From NCBI GenBank assembly GCA_017163975.1, contig JAFFSR010000010.1, forward strand, positions 558,001 through 622,000: DNA of 64,000 nt, in the 5' to 3' direction. The notes under the pieces were generated by a model, which worked only from the letters and a program-made list of their open reading frames with translations, did not search any database and had not been told where the DNA came from. Positions 55,040 through 64,000 of the stretch are shown here, in pieces. Both the position numbers and the translations under genes were made by a program. Source of the stretch: Anastatus disparis (taxonomy: Eukaryota > Arthropoda > Insecta > Hymenoptera > Eupelmidae). Positions within the stretch are counted from its first letter, which is position 1, and every line of letters begins with the position of its first letter.

Positions 55040-57107
55040 AGTCATGGAAGGCGGGGGATGGACTACCGTAGAGAAGAAAAAGTAAAAGAAGAAAAGAAAG
55101 AAGAAGAAACCAAAGAAGCTGCTGGAAGGCGGAAAAAAGGTGATCGAGGACTACACAGCCAGCGATCACCAATTCATCATGTTTAACGTTCGTGATGAAG
55201 CGCCGGTCAAAGTGGTGACTTATGACCGCTGCCGCAGCTAGAACGTCGAAAAGATGGACACTCGGAAGCTGGCTTTGGCCCTAGATCGGGGTTACGAGCC
55301 CTGATTGAGATACATGAGGAAGCCAATGCCTCTGAACGGGCTGAATTGATAACCGACGCTGTGATGCGCCTTATCAGACGAGTCTGTAGAGAGGCAGTGC
55401 AAAAAAAGATCGCGTTCAACGGGAGACGTTTTGCTTATTGGTGGACGAATGAGATCACGAAGTTGAGGCAAAATTGCTTCCAGCTGCGTCGGATAGCTCA
55501 AAGAGCCAGAAAACGTAACCGCGATACCGCTCGAATGGTAGATGAGTATCAGACACCAAAGAAGGCGCTGGATCAGGCCATTAGCATTAGTAAGTACCGA
55601 TGCTTTGAGAGTCTGAGGGAGGACCTAAATAGAGATCTATGGGGGAAGGGGTATAAAACCGTCATGCGCAAAATAGGGGCGTTTGCAAAGAACGCACCAA
55701 AGAGCGCGGCGGTCATGGACCATATAGTCCAGTCCCTCTCCTCTACTCATCCTAAGCGAGAGGATGACCCCCAGGTGCTTGAAGACGCTGAGGCACCCCT
55801 CTTTACATAAGTGGAGCTAGAGAATGCTTTGCGCTCTCTTAAAAACAAGAAAGCTCCAGGACCTGATGGTATACCGACCGAGGTGCTAAAAGCCGTGGGG
55901 CATAGCAACCCAGAGCTCTTGCCGTGGATGAACAATTCTTGCCTCCAAGCAGAGAGGTTCTGCTCCCGATGGACAGAGGCAAGACTGGTCCTTATTAGCA
56001 AGGGCAAGGGGCCGTCAGATAAGGCAGGGTCGTATAAACCCTTATGTATGTTGGACGCAGCTGGAAAGCTCCTGGAGAAGCTCCTTAAACCTCGCCTACA
56101 TGCAGCCCTCGAGGCAGCAGGTGACCTCTCTGAGAATCAAAATGGATTCAGGAAAGGAAGGTCTAGATCAACTGGGAAGTACTAGAGGTCGCCAGAAGCA
56201 CGGAGCGCGGAAATCACTATTCCCGCCCGATATGCGTTACGGCGACATTAGACGTGAAAAATGCGTTCAACTCGCTGGGGTGGGTCGATGCTCTGCAAGA
56301 GATGGAGCGGACTTTCAGGGTACCTGAGTACCTGCTTTAAATTATCGGAGATTATCTGAGAGACCGCTTCATTCAATATGACACTGCGGATGGCCCCATA
56401 CGAAGGAAACTGACGGCGGGGGCGGCACAAGGGTCCGTCCTGGAACCCGACATATGGAATATTCTATATGACGCGATGCTTAGTATGGAAATGCTCGAAG
56501 GCTGCTCCTTGATTGGGTACGCGGATGATGTTGCAGTGACCATAGTCGCTAGGAATGTGGAGATTGCACGGACGCGACTCAATAATGTTATGTGCCATGT
56601 AAAAAACTGGATTGATGCTCGTAGACTAGAGCTAGCAGAAGCCAAGACGGAGATCGTTCTCCTCACGAAGAAGCACATACCGCGAACACCAATGTTCACG
56701 GTAGGCAGTACAGATGTACAAGCGAAAGCCACCATGAAGTACCTGAAGGTTACGCTAGATACGAGGTTAACCTTTTGGGAAAATATCAGGAAGGGAGCAG
56801 ACAAGGCAGTAGAGGTGGTAGAAGCTCTGCAGGGTCATGGCCAATATAGGTGGCCCTCGTCCTTGCGTCAGGCGTTTGCTGCTTCGGACTGCTGAGTTAA
56901 TAATGCTTTATGGTGCAGAAATTTGGGTTGATGCTTTGAGATACGAAAAATATCGCAAGCGTCTTTCCACTGTACAACGTAGATGCGCGCTTCGTGTAGC
57001 GAATTCGTATCGCACGGTCTCCGAATCGGCGATACGAATGGTCTCTGGAGTTATTCCTATATACTTGCTAGCTCAAGAGTGGAAATTCGTCCACCAGAAC
57101 AAGTACC
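55040..57107 (+). pseudogene. Decayed R1-clade LINE (ORF1 scrap plus ORF2)
   Basis: The first ~90 bp (G-G-G-W-T-T-V-E then lysine-rich) resemble the lysine-rich part of R1 ORF1 and are joined directly to the end of the ORF2 endonuclease (V-I-E-D-Y-T-A-S-D-H-Q). An internal deletion of at least 1 kb is implied. Then come F-A-Y-W-W-T-N-E-I (55430), K-K-A-P-G-P-D-G-I-P (55850), G-F-R-K-G-R-S (56145), I-G-Y-A-D-D-V-A-V (56512, RT active site) and M-L-Y-G-A-E-I-W-V-D-A-L (56905). Stops include TAA 55808, with several frameshifts. It is related to, but clearly different from, the intact element at 57259-63617. Homology ends at 57107, where an inverted 3'-UTR unit of that other family begins. Confidence 0.8.
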
Positions 57108-57717
<610 letters not shown>

Positions 57718-58339
57718 AGCTCGGGTACGTGGGATCGCTAAGCCCAAGGACTTTTCAGTCCCCTGCGTATTCTCACATTTCCATCCTCTCATTCACCCAC
57801 ACATCCAATATATCTTTCACTCACTCAGCTCGGGCACGTGGGGTCGCTAGGCCCATGGACTGTGCAGTCCCCCTGCGTATTCGTACATTCTTTCGCACGC
57901 TTCCATCCACACATTCAGTATACCATTTACTCACTCAGCTCGGGTACGTGGGTTCGCTAGGCCCAAGGACTGTACAGTCCCCCTGCGTGTGCAAGCATCT
58001 CCATCCTCTCCTTTATCCACACACTCAATTCACCATTCACTTAGCTCGGGTACGTGGGGTCGCTGAGCCCAAGGACTTTTCAGTCCCCCTGCGTATTCAC
58101 ACATTTTCAACCATACTTTCATCCACACATCCAATTAATCATTCATTCAGCTCGGGTACGTGGGGTTGCTAGGCCCATGGACTGTGCAGTCCCCCTGCGT
58201 ATTCAAACATTACCACCCTCATTTCCATCCACACGCTCCGTATACCATTCATTCAGCTCGGGTACGTGGGGTCGCTAGGCCCAAAGACATTTGTCTCCCT
58301 GCGTATTTGTATTCCTCATCCATTCACTCATTTATTCAT
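57718..58339 (-). repeat. R1 3' UTR tandem repeats, six units of ~106-110 bp
   Basis: On the plus strand AGCTCGGGTACGTGGGGTCG begins at 57718, 57827, 57937, 58043, 58149 and 58255. Each unit contains a small hairpin such as GGACTGTGCAGTCC or GACATTTGTC and then CCTGCGTAT. Spacer parts (CCATCC, CATTCA, CACAC) are more variable than the heads. Confidence 0.9.
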
Positions 58340-61330
58340 TCACATTAAACATCCATCCTCTTTCTTCGCTTTAAGGACGACTGTGACAAAGGTCACCATC
58401 GAAGCCCAGTTTTGGACGTCCTCCAGCATCCAGTCTACAACATTGTCCGGTGTGAGGTCTCCAGTCTGTCTCCGTAGCGTTCGTCTGTCGAAGTCCCAAC
58501 GTGAGCATCCGAAGAACGTATGCTCAGCGTCGTCCATGTCATGTCCGCAGTAGGTACAGCCCGCATGCTGTACCTTCCCTCTCAGGTGCAGGTACCGTCT
58601 GAAGTAGCCGTGTCCGGTCAAGAATTGGGTAAGGTAAAAATCCACCTCCCCAAAAGTCCGTTGCGTCCACTGTCTCAGGTCCCTGATCAGACGTCTGGTC
58701 CATGCACCCGTTCCGTCTCTCGTCCAACGTTCACTCCATAGCGTCATTGTCAGGTCCCTTTCCCGAACTGCCGCTTCTGTCCGTCCTGTTTCAGCGCTTC
58801 TTTCATAGATCCGCTTGCGCTCCAGCGCAAGGAGATCTATAGGGATTACGCTTGCAACCACCATTACGGCCTCCGCAGAGACCGTCCGGTAGGCGCAAGC
58901 TATCCGAAGCGCTCCCCGTCTCTGTACGTCCGTCAGTCGCTTTCGGTACTTCCGGACGCGGAGCGCGTCGGCCCATATTTCCGCCCCGTACAACATGATC
59001 GAGTGGGTCGTCGTCATCAGGAGCAGTCTCTTGCTCTGTCTCGGTCCGTACGTATTTGCCATGAGGCGGCCCAGCGAGGACGTCAGTCTAGTCGCTTTGT
59101 CGGCCACCCTCTGGATATGTGGCCAAAAAGTAAGCCTGGTATCCAGAGTGACTCCTAGGTATTTGAGGAAACCTACCGTCTCCGTCCTTTCTGTACCTAC
59201 TGTCATGGGAATGAGCGTCGGTATACGCCTTCCCGTCAGTAACATCAGTTCCGTCTTGTTCAGTGCCAGTGACAGTCCGTGTTCTGTCATCCACCTTTCG
59301 ACCCGCCTCATGACTCTGTTCAGTGTCAGTTGTGCTAATTCTGTAGTCCTCTGGACGATCACTACCGCCACGTCGTCTGCGTAAGCGACGAGTGATGCGC
59401 CCTCGGGCATCTCCAGTCTTAGCAAGCTGTCATAGTACACGTTCCAAAAGTCTGGTCCCAGTATCGAACCCTGCGCGACCCCCGCGGTTATTGGTCTGCG
59501 TATCTGTCCTTCCGTCGTCTCGTACGTTATGCATCTGTTACGCAAATAATCCTCCACCATCCTCATCAGGTAATCCGGCACCCCGAAAGACCTATAGGCC
59601 TCGAGGATATCGGAGAACCTGGCGCTATTGAAGGCGTTCTTTGCGTCCAGCGTGCCAAGCAGTACCACCGGTCTTTGTTTGTGGTCCATCAATGCCGTCC
59701 TTCTAGAAGGCTCAAGAACTTCCCGCACAGCATCCACCGTCGATCGGCCTTTGCGGAAGCCATACTGGTTGTCCGAGAGTCCTCCTGCTCTGTCCACTGC
59801 TTTCGTCAGTCTGTTTTTCAGTAAAAGTTCTAATGTCTTTCCTGCCGTGTCTAAGAGGCACAATGGCCTGTAGGAATTAGGCGCATTTGGCTCTCCCTTT
59901 CCTTTGTAGAGGAGAACCAGTCTGGCCTTTTTCCAACGCGTGCTGAAAATCCCCGTCCGTAAACATTCGTTGTACATGTCCAGGAGGAGACGTGGCCTGC
60001 CCAAGGCAATCTGCCGGAGAATCTCTCCTGGAATGCCGTCCGGTCCTGGCGCTTTTCCGGGTCTCAGAGAGGCAGTAGCTTCCAGCAATTCTGCCTCCGT
60101 GAACTCCGGAACTGCTTGGCTCCGGTAGTCGACTGGCCCCTCCGTAACCGGATGGTTCGGGAACAGCCCGTCCACTATCGTCGCCATCAACTGTCCGTCT
60201 TTGTGTTCTGGAGGACCAAGAGCCCCCAGTTTCTGGGTAACCAGCTTGTAGCCCATACCCCAGGGGTCGCGGTCCACCTCTTCACACAACCGTCTCCAGC
60301 ATCGCCTCTTACTGTATTTTATGGCGTTCGTCAGGGTCTTTTTAGCGTCTTTGTACGTCTGTCCAAGCCTCATTGCATCATCCTGTCCTCTTTTACGTGC
60401 TCTGTATAGTACTCGTCTGTGTTTTATGCACGTCCGTCGTAGGGAACTTATTTCGTCCGTCCACCAGTATGCTGCCGGTTTATTATGTCGAGGCACGATG
60501 CGTGGCATAGTAGCCTCACAGAGGCGAACTATAGCGGTCATCGTCCTGTCCACAATCAACTCCGTCCTCTGTTCGTCAGTCAGATCCGTCGGGATGTTTT
60601 CAGAAGGCGCAACCGTTTCCAGCAGCGTCCTCCGAAACAGAGCCCTGTCCTGTTTGTTAAGGTTCCACCGCGAGGGTCTCACCGAAACGTTTTGTGACGT
60701 ATCGTTCCGTTCCGTAACTTCAAAGGCGATGCACTGGTGATCGCTGGCCGTAAAGTCCTCGAGCACCCGCCATCCCCTTATCCGCGTCTCCAGGTCTTCC
60801 GTTGTCAGCGTCACGTCCGGTATCGAGTTACCGTAACCCGGTCGTCTGTACGTAAAAGCCTGTCCTCTGTTTGCTACTGTTAGTTCCAGCCTCGCAGCCA
60901 TCTCTAACACCAGCCGTCCGCGTCTGTTTGTGGTCGTCATGCCCCACTCGATCGCCCTGGAATTAAAGTCGCCGGCAACGACAAGATTCCCCGGTGAATC
61001 CCTGAGGCAGTCCTCTAGAGCCGCGATTTTACCTTCAAATTCTCCGGCCGTACAGTTTGGTGAGAGATATATGCTCACATAAGTAATATCTCCCACCCTC
61101 GCCCACACGTAGTCCTCTCCCGCACCGGAAACTATAGGACCCCTTGAGCGCGCGCCTCTAATCCAGATGGCCGACGAGCCTGACGCGTTCGAAAGCCATG
61201 TCTGTTGGCGTAAGTCACGGTACTGTTCACTTATTATAAGTACGTCAGCGTTCCGTTCCGTCGCGATTTGGTCCAGTAAAAGCTGAGCCGCTTCGCACCT
61301 GTTCAGGTTAACTTGTAGCGTCAAAGTCAT
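58340..61330 (-). CDS. R1-clade ORF2: APE endonuclease and reverse transcriptase
   Basis: 996 residues with no stop. Residues 1-220 are an APE-type endonuclease (V-A-G-D-F-N-S-R at ~118-125, T-A-S-D-H-Q at ~194-199), which nicks the target. The RT follows: G-K-A-P-G-P-D-G-I-P (~425), Y-G-F-R-K-G-R-S (~523), T-L-D-A-K-N-A-F-N-S (~560), A-G-V-A-Q-G-S-I-L-G-P (~616), and the active site A-Y-A-D-D-V-A-V at ~649-656. A CX2CX8HX4C zinc knuckle (C-T-Y-C-G...H-T-F-F-G-C) lies around 925-945. Length and domain order are normal for R1. The ATG at 61330 overlaps the ORF1 stop as ATGA, which supports this start and suggests stop-restart coupling. All catalytic motifs look intact. Confidence 0.93.
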   Translation of the reverse strand: MTLTLQVNLNRCEAAQLLLDQIATERNADVLIISEQYRDLRQQTWLSNASGSSAIWIRGARSRGPIVSGAGEDYVWARVGDITYVSIYLSPNCTAGEFEGKIAALEDCLRDSPGNLVVAGDFNSRAIEWGMTTTNRRGRLVLEMAARLELTVANRGQAFTYRRPGYGNSIPDVTLTTEDLETRIRGWRVLEDFTASDHQCIAFEVTERNDTSQNVSVRPSRWNLNKQDRALFRRTLLETVAPSENIPTDLTDEQRTELIVDRTMTAIVRLCEATMPRIVPRHNKPAAYWWTDEISSLRRTCIKHRRVLYRARKRGQDDAMRLGQTYKDAKKTLTNAIKYSKRRCWRRLCEEVDRDPWGMGYKLVTQKLGALGPPEHKDGQLMATIVDGLFPNHPVTEGPVDYRSQAVPEFTEAELLEATASLRPGKAPGPDGIPGEILRQIALGRPRLLLDMYNECLRTGIFSTRWKKARLVLLYKGKGEPNAPNSYRPLCLLDTAGKTLELLLKNRLTKAVDRAGGLSDNQYGFRKGRSTVDAVREVLEPSRRTALMDHKQRPVVLLGTLDAKNAFNSARFSDILEAYRSFGVPDYLMRMVEDYLRNRCITYETTEGQIRRPITAGVAQGSILGPDFWNVYYDSLLRLEMPEGASLVAYADDVAVVIVQRTTELAQLTLNRVMRRVERWMTEHGLSLALNKTELMLLTGRRIPTLIPMTVGTERTETVGFLKYLGVTLDTRLTFWPHIQRVADKATRLTSSLGRLMANTYGPRQSKRLLLMTTTHSIMLYGAEIWADALRVRKYRKRLTDVQRRGALRIACAYRTVSAEAVMVVASVIPIDLLALERKRIYERSAETGRTEAAVRERDLTMTLWSERWTRDGTGAWTRRLIRDLRQWTQRTFGEVDFYLTQFLTGHGYFRRYLHLRGKVQHAGCTYCGHDMDDAEHTFFGCSRWDFDRRTLRRQTGDLTPDNVVDWMLEDVQNWASMVTFVTVVLKAKKEDGCLM

Positions 61331-62637
61331 GTCGTTGTCTGCCTTTTCCGCTTTTCCAGCTCAGCCCGGAAGACGGCGCATGCTCCGGAGCCCGGCACAT
61401 GAGCGCATCCTCTAAGCCTCGCCTCCGTGCAGAGGTAGCAAGTCGGGTTTTTCTCGTTGCACCCTCCGCTAGTATGTCCCGTCTGTCCACACCTACGACA
61501 CAGTCTGCTTCTGTCGGTACCTTTGCAGTCTCGTCGTTTGTGTCCGAAGCCGAAGCATCTGTAGCACCTCGGCACCATTAGTCTCGTCCGTACGCGGCAG
61601 TTCATCCACCCTATTTTGATCCGGCCCTTCTGAAGCAGGATTCGAGCGGCACTCTCCTCCACGCCACAGACGGCCATGCAGACATTTTGATCATTGGGAC
61701 CGAAGATATGCGGCTTCGGATCTCTCACTGTCCCTGTCTCCCGTCTTATTGCGTCCGTAACGTCTTGTGCCTCTGTGATACAGTCAATATCAAGAATCTC
61801 GATCTGCACCTCCGGCGTCAAGTCACGTACTGTGCCGTCATTTCCCAGTGCCTGTTTAACCTGCTGTTCGAATTGCAGTCTGTCCTCCGTCTTGCATCGC
61901 AGCCTGATCAGGAGTCCGTCGTCTTTCGTCTTGCGACAGCCCTGTATCTGCACCTTGGTCTCGTCAGTCTTTACGTCCTGTTTGAGCCTGCGCAGAGCAT
62001 CCGCGTACGTCATGTTGGCGGATAGACCAACCAAGACGGCGCCGACGTCGTTGCGTGCATCCTGCTTCCGTCTGGACTGTCCGCGACCGGTCTTCTTCTT
62101 CCGTTTCGTCGCGTCCTTCTGAGTCCTCTGGTCATTCAGTTCTTTCGGTCCGTCCTTAGGTGCCGTACTTGCAGTCCTGTTTTTGCGTTTGGCTCCGACC
62201 TTTTTCCATCCGGAGCCCTCGCCGACCTTTTGGAAGGCCGCCGACTGCTCAGGACTGGCACCGGTCGGCTCCCTCTTCCGCTTCTGGGCCTCAGCAGCAG
62301 CCGTCACCGCAGTCGTCCGCTGTGCAGTCATCCGCTCACACTCGGCGATTACCGCCTCACATGCATCCTTGATGACAGGCCATTCATCCGAGATTCCAGT
62401 GCTCACCGTCCTAACTTTTGATTTTACCAATTCCATCTTGGCTACTGACTCCAAGATCCTCTTAATCTGCCCCTTAATAATGTCAGGAGGCACTCGATCC
62501 TGCCCTTCCCTTTCCCCGCTTGGTTTAGTAGAACACACCCCTGAGGCCAAGACAGCCACCTCTGAGGTATGTGGGCCTGGGGTGCCCGGAGCGCTGATGG
62601 ATGCTGAAAGCTCTAATTCTTTCGTTGACATCAGCAT
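61327..62637 (-). CDS. R1-clade ORF1: Gag-like RNA-binding protein with zinc knuckles
   Basis: 436 residues. The N-terminal half is charged and low in complexity (K/R/E/Q/S-rich, with K-R-K-K-K-T-G-R-G-Q). The centre (~210-330) is the conserved part of R1-type ORF1 (D-A-L-R-R-L-K-Q-D-V, L-T-P-E-V-Q-I-E-I-L-D-I). Three zinc fingers end the protein: C-Y-R-C-F-G-F-G-H-K-R-R-D-C and C-R-R-C-G-Q-T-G-H-T-S-G-G-C (both CX2CX4HX4C), and a third starting C-Y-L-C. It binds the element RNA and carries the complex to the target. It overlaps ORF2 by 4 bp. The ATG at 62637 is the first Met of the frame and gives a normal family length. An upstream start was not needed. Confidence 0.9.
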   Translation of the reverse strand: MLMSTKELELSASISAPGTPGPHTSEVAVLASGVCSTKPSGEREGQDRVPPDIIKGQIKRILESVAKMELVKSKVRTVSTGISDEWPVIKDACEAVIAECERMTAQRTTAVTAAAEAQKRKREPTGASPEQSAAFQKVGEGSGWKKVGAKRKNRTASTAPKDGPKELNDQRTQKDATKRKKKTGRGQSRRKQDARNDVGAVLVGLSANMTYADALRRLKQDVKTDETKVQIQGCRKTKDDGLLIRLRCKTEDRLQFEQQVKQALGNDGTVRDLTPEVQIEILDIDCITEAQDVTDAIRRETGTVRDPKPHIFGPNDQNVCMAVCGVEESAARILLQKGRIKIGWMNCRVRTRLMVPRCYRCFGFGHKRRDCKGTDRSRLCRRCGQTGHTSGGCNEKNPTCYLCTEARLRGCAHVPGSGACAVFRAELEKRKRQTTT

Positions 62638-63617
62638 TTTTGGTTTAATTTTACTCCTACGTCTCTTCTCGTTTAATATGTGTTTGTGGTCAAGAATCTA
62701 CCTGCGGTAAGGTCCAGCTCGTACACCGTCTGTCAGCCTCCGCCCTTAAGGATCGCCCCGCCGCCGGTGACCTCGGAGGAGCCCCCATTCCCCATTGTCG
62801 GCGCCCAGTCCGGGTGCCACCCGGCACCAGGCAACAGGGAGATGGATTTTTCGCCGGCTGATAGGGCAGCCAGTACAAAGTGGCTAGCTCTGACCGGGCC
62901 CCTGTACTATTCGGCGGCCCGCAGCATCCACACGGTTTTTCCCCTGTATCCTCCAGCAGCGACACGATTCCCATCCTGAGTCAGCCTACCTACGGCCGTC
63001 ACTAAACCCCGAGGAATTTCTGCTTTGTTTGTGTAAGTGTTCATTGGCCCATCCACTCTACGGTTCACACTGAGGACCCTCAGTCATTCAAGGGAGAGTT
63101 ACCCGTCTATAGGGTCCCCTGTCCTTACGCTTCCGGGAGATCTTGTTTATAAAGTCCCCGCCGTCCATTCAGTAGCCAGAATAAGGACTGCCAAACTGCC
63201 CCCATCCTGCCTGCTCATTTCCATACATACGCCTTTCACAGCCTCTTTATCCCATTCAACTTGCTGGGCGAGACCCGTTTATAGAGCCCCCAACGGCAGC
63301 ATTCACGCACATACTCTCAGTAGGGAGAAACCCGTTTATAGGGCCCCCAATCCACTCACTTTGGCCTTTCGATGTTAGGTGTGTGCAGTGTACGAGTAGA
63401 AGTGTATTTGTTTGTGTATTGTGTGAAAAGTGTTTGAGTAGTTGTTGGCATCAACAGTTACTACTATACCTGCTTCATCCGCCAGTCAGTGCTTCCTATT
63501 TGCCGTCTCCGTTAAAGCATTGCTGCTCTGAGCATTGATGCGACAAAGACGCCCGGGAGCGGGACATGGACCCTGGAAGATGACATTTGCCCAAGGGGGC
63601 TCCCTGGGCCAACTCCC
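62638..63617 (-). other. R1 5' UTR with repeated CCCGTTTATAGGGCCCCC motif
   Basis: No gene. On the plus strand CCCGTYTATAGRGYCCCC-like strings occur at about 63102, 63144 (diverged), 63270 and 63328. The first ~74 nt from the 5' end (63617-63544) are identical to the start of the neighbouring copy, much more so than the sequence after them. Confidence 0.75.

Positions 63618-63656
<39 letters not shown>
63618..63656. repeat. (AGT)13 microsatellite between two head-to-head R1 elements
   Basis: Exactly 13 perfect units. Both sides begin with the R1 5' end GGGAGTTGGCCCAGGGAGCC, in opposite orientations. Confidence 0.97.
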
Positions 63657-63658
<2 letters not shown>

Positions 63659-64000
63659 GAGTTGGCCCAGGGAGCCCCCTTGGGCAAATGTCATCTTCCA
63701 GGGTCCATGTCCCGCTCCCGGGCGTCTTCGTCGCACCAATGCCCAAAGTAGCAATGCTATAACGAAGACGGCAAATAGGAAGCTCTAACTGGCGCATGAC
63801 GCAGTCATAGTGGTAACTGCTGATGCCTACAACCACTCAAACACTCCTTACACATAATACAGACAAAGACATTTCTACTCGTACACAGCACGCACCTATC
63901 ATTTGACGGCCAAAGTAAGTAGATCAGGTGCCCTATAAACAGGTTACGTCCTACTGAATGGATATGCGTGGATGCTGCCACTGGGATCTCTATAGACGAG
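63657..64000 (+). mobile_element. Second R1 element, 5' UTR only (runs off the window)
   Basis: Begins GGGAGTTGGCCCAGGG directly after the AGT array. The first 74 nt are identical to the other element, then similarity drops to visibly lower levels (for example GTCTTCGTCGCACC versus GTCTTTGTCGCATC). The complement of its later part carries the same CCTATAAACAGG motif near 63931. The ORFs would lie beyond 64000. Confidence 0.85.

Noticed and set aside
58995..60740. Long plus-strand open frames over the R1 ORF2 region
   Set aside because: They are GC-rich antisense shadows of the intact 996-codon ORF2 and contain no motif of their own.
63380..63900. A simple palindrome centred on the AGT array
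   Set aside because: It is better explained as two R1 5' ends inserted head-to-head in one microsatellite, since similarity drops after the first 74 nt and continues as 5'-UTR homology.

Overview
The window is AT-rich, repeat-dense eukaryotic DNA. It is almost certainly an insect and most likely a hymenopteran (ant or parasitoid wasp). That guess rests on element types (Polinton, BEL/Pao, insect-type Ty3/gypsy with env, R1-clade LINEs, TTAA-flanked MITEs) and not on any host gene. I see no convincing single-copy host gene, tRNA, rRNA or CRISPR array. Essentially everything recognisable is a transposable element, usually broken, often nested.

0-2.8 kb holds a Polinton/adintovirus-type remnant: a double-jelly-roll major capsid reading frame and a 38-codon scrap of a second gene, cut off by degenerate ~110-bp tandem repeats. 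3.2-13.2 kb is a foldback landscape: TTAA-flanked inverted-repeat MITEs, a 3.5-kb near-perfect palindrome, and elements whose arms are made of self-complementary short words, several ending in CCCTACT/AGTAGGG. 14.2-15.2 kb carries the 3' end of a CR1/jockey-type LINE. 15.58-22.96 kb is a Ty3/gypsy element with two ~1.34-kb LTRs, an ATAT target duplication, gag and protease, but with RT, RNase H and most of integrase deleted.

24.3-26.0 kb is a dead Ty1/copia pol split by a TTAA MITE. 27.3-30.75 kb is a DNA transposon with ~355-bp terminal inverted repeats and a frameshifted transposase. 32.1-36.9 kb is a BEL/Pao element with both LTRs, no gag, and a pol frame carrying only three stops. 38.36-39.66 kb is a TA-flanked mariner-type foldback. 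39.9-49.15 kb is an insect endogenous retrovirus (gag, protease, integrase, env, 3' LTR) lacking RT/RNase H; it also carries an unusual fourth gene with an RRM-like fold and two C2HC finger repeats downstream of env.

49.5-50.9 kb is a minus-strand LINE with a restriction-like endonuclease (R4/Dong type), broken by a TA MITE. 52.4-55.0 kb contains unassigned retroelement-like pieces. 55.0-57.1 kb is a decayed R1-clade LINE. 57.26-63.62 kb is a full-length, apparently intact R1-clade LINE on the minus strand (ORF1, ORF2, repeat-rich UTRs, poly(A)). It is flanked on both sides by (AGT/ACT)n, and a second copy starts head-to-head from the same microsatellite at 63657. The strongest points for follow-up are this microsatellite-targeted R1 pair, the RRM-bearing ORF of the endogenous retrovirus, and the two foldback families that keep ends or core while their arms differ completely.
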